A DNA stretch of 64,000 nt from NCBI RefSeq assembly GCF_014642875.1, contig NZ_BMJC01000001.1, positions 1,469,335 to 1,533,334 of the forward strand. The letters run 5' to 3'. Source of the DNA: Puia dinghuensis (GTDB lineage Bacteria > Bacteroidota > Bacteroidia > Chitinophagales > Chitinophagaceae). A program made the position numbers and the translations under genes. Shown here piece after piece: positions 35,399-43,002 of this stretch; position 1 is the stretch's first letter, and the number at the start of each line of letters is the position of its first letter. The notes below the pieces were generated by a model. It made no database searches. It saw nothing but the letters and a program-made list of their open reading frames with translations, and had not been told where the DNA came from.

Positions 35399-35712
35399 TG
35401 TTTGTTTTCGTTTAAGGTTACTTGATGGATTGACGATACAAACTTACAACGGCCCGAAAACGCACTGTCCCACTCGGGATAGTTCGGGACAACTCAGGCG
35501 CAAAAAGGTTAATTTGGGAACATTATAGCATGGGAATGCAACGCAATACAATGGAAATTTTCGGGAGAAAGGAAGTCAGGATGAGGCAAACGAAGTTCTT
35601 GCCACCAGTATGGAAGAGCAAGCCGGGGATAGATAAGGGAAGCCAGTAGAGCTAACAGGAAAGAGGTTAATACGGAATCTGCAGTGGCGAGAGTGCGAGA
35701 GAAAGCTGATCT
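35399..35712. other. Intergenic region of element A
   Basis: No gene is evident in 314 bp. It should hold the promoter for the long minus-strand gene block that starts at 35398. No convincing TAnnTTTG box with a paired -33 element was found. Confidence 0.4.
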
Positions 35713-35919
35713 TCATTCATCGTGCACCCCCGGTGGGGGGCCCAAGACATCGAAAATGGTCTGCACTTGGAGGGTGGTATATAGGCGGCCTTCTTTTTTG
35801 CCGATAGTGGCCTGATGGGCCTTAAGCCATCGCACCATCGTTTTACGGCCCACTTCATAAATGCCTGCTAGTTCCTTGATGTTATAAGGGCGTACGTCAA
35901 TTGTTCGGTTGTTCTTCAT
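35713..35919 (-). CDS. Small HTH DNA-binding protein, paralogue 2 (68 aa)
   Basis: It repeats the motif order of the 34585-34836 protein: VRPYNIKELAGIYEVGRKTM, RWLKAHQATIGKKEG, YTTLQVQTIFDVLGPP. The HTH is of MerR/excisionase type. The two genes flank the 185-aa gene and the block promoter, so they may be paired regulators of the element. Confidence 0.6.
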   Translation of the reverse strand: MKNNRTIDVRPYNIKELAGIYEVGRKTMVRWLKAHQATIGKKEGRLYTTLQVQTIFDVLGPPPGVHDE

Positions 35920-36581
35920 ACGGTTAGAAAAGGGTCAAAGAATAGGTTAGGGGAAAGGTAAGTGATTACATGGACAATGCTAGGGAGGGATTCCATGTAG
36001 GCAGACAGCAGGGAGGGAGAACGTATATCGGAGATAGATAGCTGGTAGGCCCTTATATCCGCAGATCGTAGAGTACAAACCCTTTCCATTCCATTGCGGG
36101 AAGGTGTCGCGCATGGTCGATCTGTTTATAGAGAGTGAATTTTCTAGTGTGAATATTGCTGTGGGCCCTTGCCTAATTCCCCAATCCTCTCATAGCTTTC
36201 AGCCCACTGGGGCTCGTTTTTTAGATGCAATGACCTGCATTTTACATAACGGGCAACCAATGCCCCGTCTCAGTGTAGTCGATATACTAAATATACACGT
36301 AATATTTTATAATCAGTTGTTAAAAATTCCGAATATCTGCTGATTAGCGTCTAGGCAAGGCAGAAAGGTCGTTCACTAGTAAAATGGGCATGGCTAACCG
36401 TTAAAAGGCTTACAAGGAAGGTAATGAACCCTTAAATAGGGGATACGCTGGAGGTATTGAGGAGGAATTGCGGAATCCATGGAAATGATCGGGAATCATT
36501 TGGGATTAATAACGGGCTCCTGAAAACGACCAGGATAATAATGCGGAATATCAACAATCACCAAGGGGCCTAAATTCATAC
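35920..36581. other. Intergenic region with plus-strand terminator
   Basis: No convincing protein gene lies in this 662-bp stretch. A 79-codon plus-strand frame at 36104-36343 has no gene-like features and runs over the terminator. The terminator at 36201-36222 suggests that a short plus-strand RNA may be made here. Confidence 0.4.
36201..36222 (+). terminator. Orphan intrinsic terminator, plus strand
   Basis: AGCCC-ACTG-GGGCT followed by CGTTTTTT. No plus-strand gene precedes it within the island, so it may end an unannotated small RNA antisense to the HTH gene leader. Confidence 0.5.
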
Positions 36582-36818
36582 CTACTGTTTCCCCTTAGTC
36601 GAAATGAACAATTCTCGGATGTCACAATCTAAAAACTGCGAAATCTCATAAAAGGTGAGAACAGAGGGCTGAATTTTGTTTGTTATCCAATTGGACACGG
36701 TAGATTGAGCAACCCCAAAATGCTGCCTCAAATCCTCGCTGGTCTTCTTTTTATCGGCTAAGACCGCTTTAATCCTATTTATGTCGATGTTTTTTTGAGA
36801 CACTTTCTTCTTTGGCAT
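36582..36818 (-). CDS. XRE-family repressor-like HTH protein (78 aa)
   Basis: The ATG at 36818 (MPKKKVSQKN) opens an XRE helix-turn-helix: INRIKAVLADKKKTSEDLRQ, then HFGVAQSTVSNWITNKI and FYEISQFLDCDIRELF. A longer frame to 36911 adds a hydrophobic stretch unlikely to be coding. As a CI/Cro-type regulator facing a divergent AT-rich promoter region it probably controls the element or the cargo to the right. Confidence 0.75.
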   Translation of the reverse strand: MPKKKVSQKNIDINRIKAVLADKKKTSEDLRQHFGVAQSTVSNWITNKIQPSVLTFYEISQFLDCDIRELFISTKGKQ

Positions 36819-37085
36819 TTTGTACAGCTCTTTAAAACAAAAATAAGCTATACAAAAAACTGGAAATAAGCAGATTATAGCATATAAAACCATGTTTATA
36901 TTATTTGACACTATATTTATGGCTCTTTATACTATATTTGATAAAAATTACGAGCTATAAACTCTTTTTCCAAAATTCTATAACAACAGTGAACATGAAA
37001 AATGCCCAATATACTCTCGATTCATCATAGGAATTGTAGCTTTGCAAGCTTATAAAATATTCTAAGCGAGTTTGCATTATTCTCG
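36819..37085. promoter_or_regulatory. Divergent AT-rich promoter/operator region
   Basis: Minus-strand TATTTTTG (plus 36838-36845) lies 20 bp before the XRE start. Plus-strand TATATTTG (36933-36940) and TAGCTTTG (37037-37044) fit the TAnnTTTG box; the latter lies 42 bp before the first structured RNA. ACTATATTT occurs twice (36910-36918 and 36931-36939), 21 bp apart or two helical turns, a possible operator pair for the XRE protein. Confidence 0.5.
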
Positions 37086-37216
37086 GTCTGCGAAACTGCG
37101 ACATTTCAAGACTACGAGGAATAAGGTAAATCGCTCACGTTACGGCGTGGGCGTTCTTATTCGTAGTCAGGGTGTCGCAGCCCTCGCAGACGGTAAGGAC
37201 TAACCCACGCCATTTT
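37086..37216 (+). ncRNA. Structured RNA 1: nested stems with 3' pseudoknot and T-run
   Basis: P1 pairs 37086-37093 with 37184-37191 (GTCTGCGA/TCGCAGAC). P2 pairs 37096-37103 with 37173-37180 (CTGCGACA/TGTCGCAG). P3 pairs 37110-37117 with 37161-37168 (GACTACGA/TCGTAGTC) and extends with ATAAG/CTTAT. A pseudoknot pairs 37144-37151 (GGCGTGGG) with 37204-37211 (CCCACGCC), just before ATTTTTAA. A hairpin 37133-37139/37146-37152 competes with the pseudoknot. A TAGCTTTG box lies upstream. A second RNA of the same architecture lies 2 kb to the right. Confidence 0.8.
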
Positions 37217-37277
37217 TAATTAGGGGAAGTCCTGCCGCTCCATCTCCAACCTATTCCTTTACCTCAATCCTTGCACC

Positions 37278-37679
37278 ATGTCCCCCCGAGCGCTCCCACC
37301 ATCTCCCAGACGGTTCTTTAAGAAAAACTCCCATCTAATTACAGTCTCCAAGCGGCTTACAATTGATATATCCAGCCAAGAAAAGCTTTTCAAAACGCTC
37401 GGACCAATACAATGTGAGCTAGTTGACACGCTTTGCAGTTTTGGTGGCGTACCGGATAATGATGTGATCATGATAATTGCACAATCACTAAAAAAGATTT
37501 GGAAAAAAAAGCAAATGCTAAGAGTAGTTGGGCCGGGCCATATTATAGCTACAACCACTTTTGAAATCATTCATGTTTACTTAGTCAAAAGGGGTTGGGG
37601 CGACAAATGGGATCAGATTGGAGATCAGTTAAAATTCTACCGCCGGATCATTGAAGAAACACTTGATTTTAAGAATTAA
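37278..37679 (+). CDS. Hypothetical protein (133 aa) after structured RNA 1
   Basis: The protein starts with a basic segment (MSPRALPPSPRRFFKKN) and has a helical middle (SQEKLFKTLGPIQCELVDTL). Its start is 67 bp after the end of structured RNA 1. No domain is recognised. An internal start is possible. Codon use is AT-richer than the chromosome, in line with transfer. Confidence 0.5.
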   Translation: MSPRALPPSPRRFFKKNSHLITVSKRLTIDISSQEKLFKTLGPIQCELVDTLCSFGGVPDNDVIMIIAQSLKKIWKKKQMLRVVGPGHIIATTTFEIIHVYLVKRGWGDKWDQIGDQLKFYRRIIEETLDFKN

Positions 37680-37707
37680 TATCCGTTAACCATATCAATT
37701 GTACACT

Positions 37708-38106
37708 ATGAAAAGAAAATGGCTTACTGATGCGCTAATCCCACTATCCATAGTTGTGTTCTTCCTCCCATTTCTGTATTGTGGCTGGGAATCGAAAAAG
37801 CAGTATGAAGAAAGCTGCGCTACCTTTTGCGATTCCATTAAACATCGGCATGGTTTCTACGACGTGAAAATCGATAACAGAGGTTTGCCCATGCAAATGC
37901 ATGGCTTCCCTTATACCGATTGGTTTATCACTTTGCGAGGCGTGATCGACAACCAAGATAATAGCAGAGCTTATGCCAAGTGCTTTGCTGATAATGTCGC
38001 CGTCCACTATACCGGGCTTATTGATTCAATTACTATAATCTACGCGGATGAATCAACCGTGTACCGCAAAGACAGTTTCGCAAATTCTGAATTGATTGAT
38101 CGGTGA
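37708..38106 (+). CDS. Membrane-anchored hypothetical protein (132 aa)
   Basis: From ATG 37708 (MKRKW) there is one N-terminal hydrophobic helix (LIPLSIVVFFLPFLYCGW) and then a soluble, probably extracytoplasmic domain (YDVKIDNRGLPMQMHGFPYT; NVAVHYTGLIDSITIIYADE). It lies 28 bp after the preceding gene. No family is recognised. Confidence 0.5.
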   Translation: MKRKWLTDALIPLSIVVFFLPFLYCGWESKKQYEESCATFCDSIKHRHGFYDVKIDNRGLPMQMHGFPYTDWFITLRGVIDNQDNSRAYAKCFADNVAVHYTGLIDSITIIYADESTVYRKDSFANSELIDR

Positions 38107-38149
38107 GGCCGAAGGATAGGTCAATTACCAAGCTACATAATTCAAGTCA

Positions 38150-39028
38150 ATGGAAACAAGATTATTAAACGGCGGCGAATTTTTAGAGATAACCCAAAAA
38201 ATAATAAATGCGGTTCAACCCGAGTTTATTATTTGCTATGGCTGTCGAACGATAGAAAGGAAATCTTGGGGTGCCTTTTTAGATAACGGTAGCAGCACCC
38301 ATAGCGTGCAAACAACCTACGATCTTCTGGTCATTCCTCCACAGGATTGCAAGTATCAGGATCACGAGGTTGTCCAAAAGGTCGAGCAGCAATCTGCACG
38401 CCATTTCCAACTAAATTGCTTAGTTCACAAAATTGGCTATGTCAATGAAGCAATTAAAGCAGGGAGCAGGTTCTATTATTCGACATTAAAATATGGTCTG
38501 ACACTCTATGAATCTGGAAGGGAATTACTATTGCCGTTTCCTACGCCTCCCGACTTAAGTTCGGTAGATGATTGGAACGGATGGTTCGATCGGGCGCAGC
38601 GCTGCTTCTCATTAGCGGGTGACGCCCTTTCTCGCAAATATTACGAGCAGACTCTATTCCTACTTCATCAAACAACGGAATTTGCTTGTATAGCCCTATT
38701 ACGATTCTTTACCGGCTATCACTCGGCGACGCACAATTTGACACGGCTTTTAGCGATGACCGAATCCATCTCTCTTGTGCCTCGATCCGTCTTTCCAGGT
38801 ACAACGAAAGAGGAAACGGAACTACTAACCGTTTTAAGCAAGGCTTATTCCGATTCACGATACAAGGAATCGTATACGGCTAATCCCGAAAAGGTAGACA
38901 TTATTATGGAAAGGGTTAAGGCTTTTATGGAAGTAGCAGTCACATTGCATATAAAAGGACCACACGCATTGGATGAGCCGACGACCATGTACGGCTATAT
39001 GCAAAGGGCATCCCAACATGATCGGTGA
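38150..39028 (+). CDS. MNT-HEPN fusion protein (nucleotidyltransferase-like plus HEPN)
   Basis: The 292-aa protein has an N-terminal half (about 1-125) resembling minimal nucleotidyltransferases (PEFIICYGCRTIERKSWGAF; TYDLLVIPPQ). The C-terminal half is a HEPN-type four-helix domain (AGDALSRKYYEQTLFLLHQT; YHSATHNLTRLL; SDSRYKESY). HEPN/MNT pairs form toxin-antitoxin systems in which the MNT AMPylates the HEPN RNase; here both are in one chain. It lies between the two structured RNAs. RNase residues (R-x4-6-H) are not clear, so activity is uncertain. Confidence 0.55.
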   Translation: METRLLNGGEFLEITQKIINAVQPEFIICYGCRTIERKSWGAFLDNGSSTHSVQTTYDLLVIPPQDCKYQDHEVVQKVEQQSARHFQLNCLVHKIGYVNEAIKAGSRFYYSTLKYGLTLYESGRELLLPFPTPPDLSSVDDWNGWFDRAQRCFSLAGDALSRKYYEQTLFLLHQTTEFACIALLRFFTGYHSATHNLTRLLAMTESISLVPRSVFPGTTKEETELLTVLSKAYSDSRYKESYTANPEKVDIIMERVKAFMEVAVTLHIKGPHALDEPTTMYGYMQRASQHDR

Positions 39029-39122
39029 ATCCGTAAAAGCCCGTTTTTAATCCGCTACCATAATCCTATGAAATCAACCTAAGAGCGGGAATTACCCACT
39101 TATTTATATAGTTACCTGTCTC

Positions 39123-39277
39123 GCGTTGAAAACTACGACATTTTCACAGTGGCGAGAACAACAAGGTAACGGCAAGGCTCTAATTGGTAGTATGCCTAAT
39201 CGTTTAGGCGTGAGTATCCACATTTGTCACGGGTGTCGTAGCCCTTCAACGCAAATGGGATGTCTTGCGCCTTTTTT
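39123..39277 (+). ncRNA. Structured RNA 2: same architecture as RNA 1
   Basis: P1 pairs 39123-39130 with 39245-39252 (GCGTTGAA/TTCAACGC). P2 pairs 39133-39140 with 39234-39241 (CTACGACA/TGTCGTAG). A pseudoknot pairs 39207-39214 (GGCGTGAG) with 39264-39271 (CTTGCGCC, two wobbles), directly followed by six T. A hairpin 39192-39199/39204-39211 shares bases with the pseudoknot. Conserved with RNA 1 are AACTRCGACATTT, AGGTAA and GGGTGTCGYAGCCC, while P1 has changed on both sides. The end lies 16 bp before the next gene. Confidence 0.8.
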
Positions 39278-39293
39278 CATTTAAACTATTTAT

Positions 39294-39548
39294 ATGCAAG
39301 TTGAATATAGACTAACACCGATAGCCCTTTGGCACATACGTAGACCGTCACCAGAAATTAAATCAGAACTGGCAAGAAAATTAGGCAGAAGTGGGTATGC
39401 CCTGGGAACACATATACAAGACGATTGGAAAGCAGATTATGTTCCAAAAGAAACAGCTTTAGCACTTCTTCGAGAAGCCACGGGACTACCAGACAACAAA
39501 ATTATAGAGGAGATCGAGATCGAGTCACGGCGTAAGAGGCGTTACTAG
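39294..39548 (+). CDS. Small HTH-like protein, tandem paralogue 1 (84 aa)
   Basis: The protein matches its neighbour at 39593 along its length: EYRLTPIALWHI, ELARKLGRSGYALGT, DDWKADYVPKETALALLREA, TGLPDNKIIEEIE. The helix pattern suggests a small XRE-like DNA-binding fold, without proof. It follows structured RNA 2 by 16 bp, so the RNA may act as its leader or be separated by the T-run terminator. Confidence 0.6.
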   Translation: MQVEYRLTPIALWHIRRPSPEIKSELARKLGRSGYALGTHIQDDWKADYVPKETALALLREATGLPDNKIIEEIEIESRRKRRY

Positions 39549-39592
39549 CCTTCGCATATCGGCCCGTTTTGATCCGTTTTTAAACTTCCTAT

Positions 39593-39871
39593 ATGAAAAC
39601 TAAATACAGGCTAACAATAACGGCCTTGTTGCGGATACATAGACTCCCCATAGAACGAAGGATGGAATTAGTTGGAAAGTTGGGGCGGCTCGGATACCTG
39701 GGAGGAACAAAAGTAATAGACCACTGGAAAGCGGATAATATCCCAAAAGAAACAGCTTTGGCGGTGCTTCGGGAGGCCACAGGACTACCAGACAACCAAA
39801 TTATAGAGAAGATCGAGTTACCGCCTGAGCCACAATACGGGCTTCTGTATTTCGGGGCGCCTCTTTATTAA
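39593..39871 (+). CDS. Small HTH-like protein, tandem paralogue 2 (92 aa)
   Basis: A tandem duplicate of the preceding gene (KYRLTITALLRI; LVGKLGRLGYLGGT; DHWKADNIPKETALAVLREA; TGLPDNQIIEKIE) with a diverged C-terminus. The spacer is 44 bp. Duplication followed by divergence suggests two DNA-binding specificities. No partner toxin is obvious. Confidence 0.6.
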   Translation: MKTKYRLTITALLRIHRLPIERRMELVGKLGRLGYLGGTKVIDHWKADNIPKETALAVLREATGLPDNQIIEKIELPPEPQYGLLYFGAPLY

Positions 39872-39938
39872 TCCGTACACTGTACGGCATTTCAAGCGCG
39901 AAGTAATTCGCGTTCACGCTTCACTAAATAGTCAAGCT

Positions 39939-40343
39939 ATGAACATGCCATTATTATCGATCAAAATACAACACCCATCTTTTTGGAAACAGACTGTAAC
40001 AGTCGATTTTCCTGGCTTAACAGCATTCTATAACAGGCAAGAAGGAACACCGGCCAGTCGAATATGTGCGGTAATCTTCGGTGATTTTGCCGGCTTTGTC
40101 ACACGATTCGGTGGCGGCAGCGGCGACCTTGCCGATGCGGTTGCGCTATATACAGCACTCGAACTCTTTGATGAGGATCCCATGTATTTTTCTCACCCGA
40201 TCAGGGCTATGAACAGGGCTACCAATGCACTCACGGCGATGATCTCGTTTAAACGCTGGCGGGTTAGTGAGGAAAAAGGAAAATTACTCGGCCTTGAGAG
40301 AGAACTATCGCTGCTTGCTCCTTATCATGTCAAACAAAATTAA
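39939..40343 (+). CDS. Hypothetical protein (134 aa)
   Basis: A soluble protein with a beta-type start (LLSIKIQHPSFWKQTVTVDF) and a glycine-rich centre (GFVTRFGGGSGDLADAVALY). It is followed 6 bp later by another unknown gene on the same strand, so the pair is probably cotranscribed. No family is recognised. Confidence 0.5.
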   Translation: MNMPLLSIKIQHPSFWKQTVTVDFPGLTAFYNRQEGTPASRICAVIFGDFAGFVTRFGGGSGDLADAVALYTALELFDEDPMYFSHPIRAMNRATNALTAMISFKRWRVSEEKGKLLGLERELSLLAPYHVKQN

Positions 40344-40349
40344 ATTCAA

Positions 40350-40703
40350 ATGTCATCAGATAATAATCTTATACCTCCACGGCTACCCGTCCCTGACGGG
40401 TTCGAGCGTGGCATGGCCCGTATCCGGCAATTCTGCCAGGATTTCTCAGAACAGGACGTTCAGTCCTCCCTTTCCAAATCGCTCAAAGCGTGTGTCACAA
40501 GTGACATACCGGATTTTGCAGACGCGGAGGACCGACAGGACATTTATTATGTGTTCGAGCACCTCGCGCAGCTAATGCACGCAGTCTATCTCCTGGGTAC
40601 AGCCAGCCATCTTATTTTAAACAGATTACCAACTATTCCTACCGATGAAACAGACGAAAATCAAAGTGATCTACCATACCCGACAGGAGTATTCCCACTA
40701 TAA
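40350..40703 (+). CDS. Hypothetical protein (117 aa)
   Basis: A mostly helical protein (FERGMARIRQFCQDFSEQDV; HLAQLMHAVYLLGTASHL) that begins 6 bp after the 134-aa gene and overlaps the SymE-like gene start by 59 bp. It could be an antitoxin or accessory protein for that gene, by position only. Confidence 0.45.
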   Translation: MSSDNNLIPPRLPVPDGFERGMARIRQFCQDFSEQDVQSSLSKSLKACVTSDIPDFADAEDRQDIYYVFEHLAQLMHAVYLLGTASHLILNRLPTIPTDETDENQSDLPYPTGVFPL

Positions 40704-41103
40704 ATACCCTAAGCTCTGTATTCATGGTCGTTGGTTCGAACAATGGGGATTTCAATGGAGAGATGAGGTATTTATCGCCCCTCGCTCTAAAACAGGCCTT
40801 GTAGTAGTCAACGCCCGGATCAACGCCACCAACGTCCTACCAATACTCGCTAATACGAGGATAAAGCGATTGTCTACCACCCTGTTTGGCTATGCCGCTT
40901 TGCTTCTCCAGGGCCGTTGGTTTTGGTTTTTTGGTTTCTACCCTGGCGATCATGTCGAAATAAGTAACCCGGCCAGCGGCATAATACATATTCAAATTAT
41001 ACGGTCGGGAGCTGACATCGAAGCCGAGCAAGATGAGCTAAAGCGTCTCGGCATTGCAGAATGGAAACTCTTCAAAGAGCTACTTTCCACGAAGCGGGCT
41101 TAA
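40645..41103 (+). CDS. Tandem double SymE-like protein (152 aa)
   Basis: The SymE signature (hydrophobic strand - GRWF - aromatic GF - DEV) occurs twice: YPKLCIHGRWFEQWGFQWRD at about 20-40 and ALLLQGRWFWFFGFYPGDHV at about 84-103. SymE is a type I toxin of the AbrB/SpoVT fold, said to cleave RNA or condense nucleoid DNA and normally repressed by antisense SymR. Here two SymE-like units lie in one chain, which may form an intramolecular dimer. The ATG at 40645 lies within the previous gene; internal starts are not obvious. Confidence 0.6.
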   Translation: MKQTKIKVIYHTRQEYSHYKYPKLCIHGRWFEQWGFQWRDEVFIAPRSKTGLVVVNARINATNVLPILANTRIKRLSTTLFGYAALLLQGRWFWFFGFYPGDHVEISNPASGIIHIQIIRSGADIEAEQDELKRLGIAEWKLFKELLSTKRA

Positions 41104-41129
41104 TTATTAATCGTAAAAACTACCTTATC

Positions 41130-41720
41130 ATGCAAATCATCTCCAGCTATCTCAACCAACTTTACCCCCTACCGATATCCATTCAACAACGTATCGATGA
41201 AAGTTGCGATATAATTCAGTTCGATAGGAATGACAGTATTGACATCATCGGTAAAACTCCCGAACATTTCCTCCTACTCAAATCAGGTATCGTTAAATCC
41301 TTCCGCAGAACATCCACTTCCACACTTATCACCGGGTTCAAGGGGCCGGGTGAATCGTTGTATCACGTAAACAACTTATTCAAGCATGAACCATCAGAAG
41401 AAGGTTTTAAGGTGGTCAACGACACGGTAGCGGTTGCACTTCCTTACAGGGTGATCCACGAAATATATTCGAAGTATCCAGATTTCTTACTTCAACTTCT
41501 TAAGCTGATTGACATAAAACTACTCGATCTACAGAAACATGCGTATATCCTTTCTCAAACAATGGATCAACGCATCCTCTTTTCCTCGAAGTACTTTAGC
41601 CGCATTCTGCCGGAAATTCCCAAGACTCAATTCTGCCAGTTTCTTTGTATGTCACGGACCACTCTTTACGATTTCATAACCCCCAGAAACGAATTGTGGA
41701 AGCCAGTTGACCAACAATAG
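41130..41720 (+). CDS. Crp/Fnr-like cyclic-nucleotide-binding-domain protein 1 (196 aa)
   Basis: The start at 41130 (MQIISSYLNQLYPL) gives the usual Bacteroidota Crp-like layout: a cyclic-nucleotide-binding beta-roll (FLLLKSGIVKSFRRTST) and a C-terminal partial HTH (TQFCQFLCMSRTTLYDFITP). The HTH is short and close to the end, so DNA binding is likely but not assured. A similar gene lies 78 bp downstream. Confidence 0.65.
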   Translation: MQIISSYLNQLYPLPISIQQRIDESCDIIQFDRNDSIDIIGKTPEHFLLLKSGIVKSFRRTSTSTLITGFKGPGESLYHVNNLFKHEPSEEGFKVVNDTVAVALPYRVIHEIYSKYPDFLLQLLKLIDIKLLDLQKHAYILSQTMDQRILFSSKYFSRILPEIPKTQFCQFLCMSRTTLYDFITPRNELWKPVDQQ

Positions 41721-41798
41721 CCATAAAAGTATTACCGTATCTGAATACCAAATAATCTTCACTATTGCTTATTATATGAGAATTTAATTCAACCCACT

Positions 41799-42377
41799 AT
41801 GAACAAGTTCATTGAACTATTGGAAAAATTCCACCCAATGAGTCCAGACCTTAAATCCAAAATATATGACTCACTTTTGCGGATGGAATTTCAACCAAAG
41901 CAGCACTTATTTGTGGGAGGTCAAATCCCTCGAAGCTTATATTTTGTTGAAAGCGGAATGCTAGAAAGTTATGTTAACGAAGACAGCGGGAGGCGATATT
42001 CTGCATTTTGGTCCGCCGGCAGTATCATCTATTATCATACCAATATATGGAACCGCGCTATTGCCGATGAATCTTTAATTGCACAAAGGTTTTCCATTGT
42101 GCATTCATTGCCTTATGAAAGTTTATTTGAAATTCACAAACTGTTCTCGGAATTTAATTATCACATTGCAGGGTTTTTGGAACGCATGAACCTCGAATTA
42201 GAAAGGAGAATCCGGATACTATCAATGAAATACACAGATGGCAGGGTTTCAAAATTTATGGAATATTATGGCCAGATTGCGTATGATATTCCCGTGACGC
42301 ATCTCGCGCAATTTTTGTGTATGTCAGAGTCAACATATTATGCGATCTTAAAGCAGCAAAAGCGGTTAAAAAAATGA
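41799..42377 (+). CDS. Crp/Fnr-like cyclic-nucleotide-binding-domain protein 2 (192 aa)
   Basis: Paralogous in layout to the preceding gene: beta-roll (PRSLYFVESGMLESYVNEDS), then a hinge and a short HTH (THLAQFLCMSESTYYAILKQ). The shared QFLCMS motif in both HTHs supports common origin. It is the last plus-strand gene before the convergent six-gene operon. The ligand is unknown. Confidence 0.65.
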   Translation: MNKFIELLEKFHPMSPDLKSKIYDSLLRMEFQPKQHLFVGGQIPRSLYFVESGMLESYVNEDSGRRYSAFWSAGSIIYYHTNIWNRAIADESLIAQRFSIVHSLPYESLFEIHKLFSEFNYHIAGFLERMNLELERRIRILSMKYTDGRVSKFMEYYGQIAYDIPVTHLAQFLCMSESTYYAILKQQKRLKK

Positions 42378-42415
42378 TTATCGGCGTAATTCCTGAACAT
42401 CTCTTATTAGGCACA

Positions 42416-43000
42416 TTATGAATCTAACAAACGCAGGAAACTCGCTTTGAGCTCTTTGAGTGGTTGAGCGCTATCAAGGTAATATATTGGGGCATGTAGC
42501 ATCATGCCATAGTTAATTGCAACCGCAGCCTGCATAAAAGTATGCATATCGGCCTCAAAAGGTGAAATCGGTGGCCTGCCCTGACTATTAGCTGATATCC
42601 TATTTATAATGACTTCACTTTCCGCATATAGGACTATTATTTTTTGTGGATTGAGTACTTTCATTTGTTCGGCCGAAAAAGGCAGAATCCTATATCCGTA
42701 AGCCTCCTTTGTTACGGCATGGGAGTCAACTATTACGTGCTTGGTATGTCTATGAAAGTTTGCAAAATCTAAGAGGCGGTTGTCAAGGGCATTTATATCG
42801 TCTTTTGTCACAACAGCCGCAGATTTTTCCCTTAATTCGGTTTGACTGTGTAATTGCGCACCTTTCGCTTTCAAATACAATGTGAGCTCCTTCCCATATT
42901 CAAATACAACTACACCTTCTTCCCTTTCCCTTTGGATTTCAGAAGAGAGGCTGCTTTTTCCAGAAGCGGGGGAGCCGGTCAAGTAGATAAGATTGTACAT
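42416..43000 (-). CDS. P-loop nucleotide kinase-like ATPase (194 aa)
   Basis: The Walker A motif GSPASGKSS lies at about residue 9, with HVIVDSH as a Walker B-like strand and a LID-like region (NRISANSQGRPPIS), as in adenylate- or nucleoside-monophosphate kinases. Its start lies 2 bp after the stop of the next gene in the same operon. It is the last gene of a six-gene minus-strand unit. Its substrate may be a nucleotide or nucleotide-like product of the operon. The exact class is uncertain. Confidence 0.65.
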   Translation of the reverse strand: MYNLIYLTGSPASGKSSLSSEIQREREEGVVVFEYGKELTLYLKAKGAQLHSQTELREKSAAVVTKDDINALDNRLLDFANFHRHTKHVIVDSHAVTKEAYGYRILPFSAEQMKVLNPQKIIVLYAESEVIINRISANSQGRPPISPFEADMHTFMQAAVAINYGMMLHAPIYYLDSAQPLKELKASFLRLLDS

Positions 43001-43002
43001 TT

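Noticed and set aside
36104-36343. 79-codon plus-strand frame
   Set aside because: It reads across an intrinsic terminator and has no recognisable protein features.
15697-37000. Ordinary tailed prophage or ICE
   Set aside because: No terminase, portal, protease, tail, relaxase, VirD4/VirB4-like or Tra protein was found among the readable frames.
37086-39277. CRISPR array, retron or type III toxin-antitoxin explanation for the repeated RNA
   Set aside because: There are only two copies 2 kb apart, no reverse transcriptase or Cas gene, and no short tandem repeat array as in ToxI-like antitoxins.
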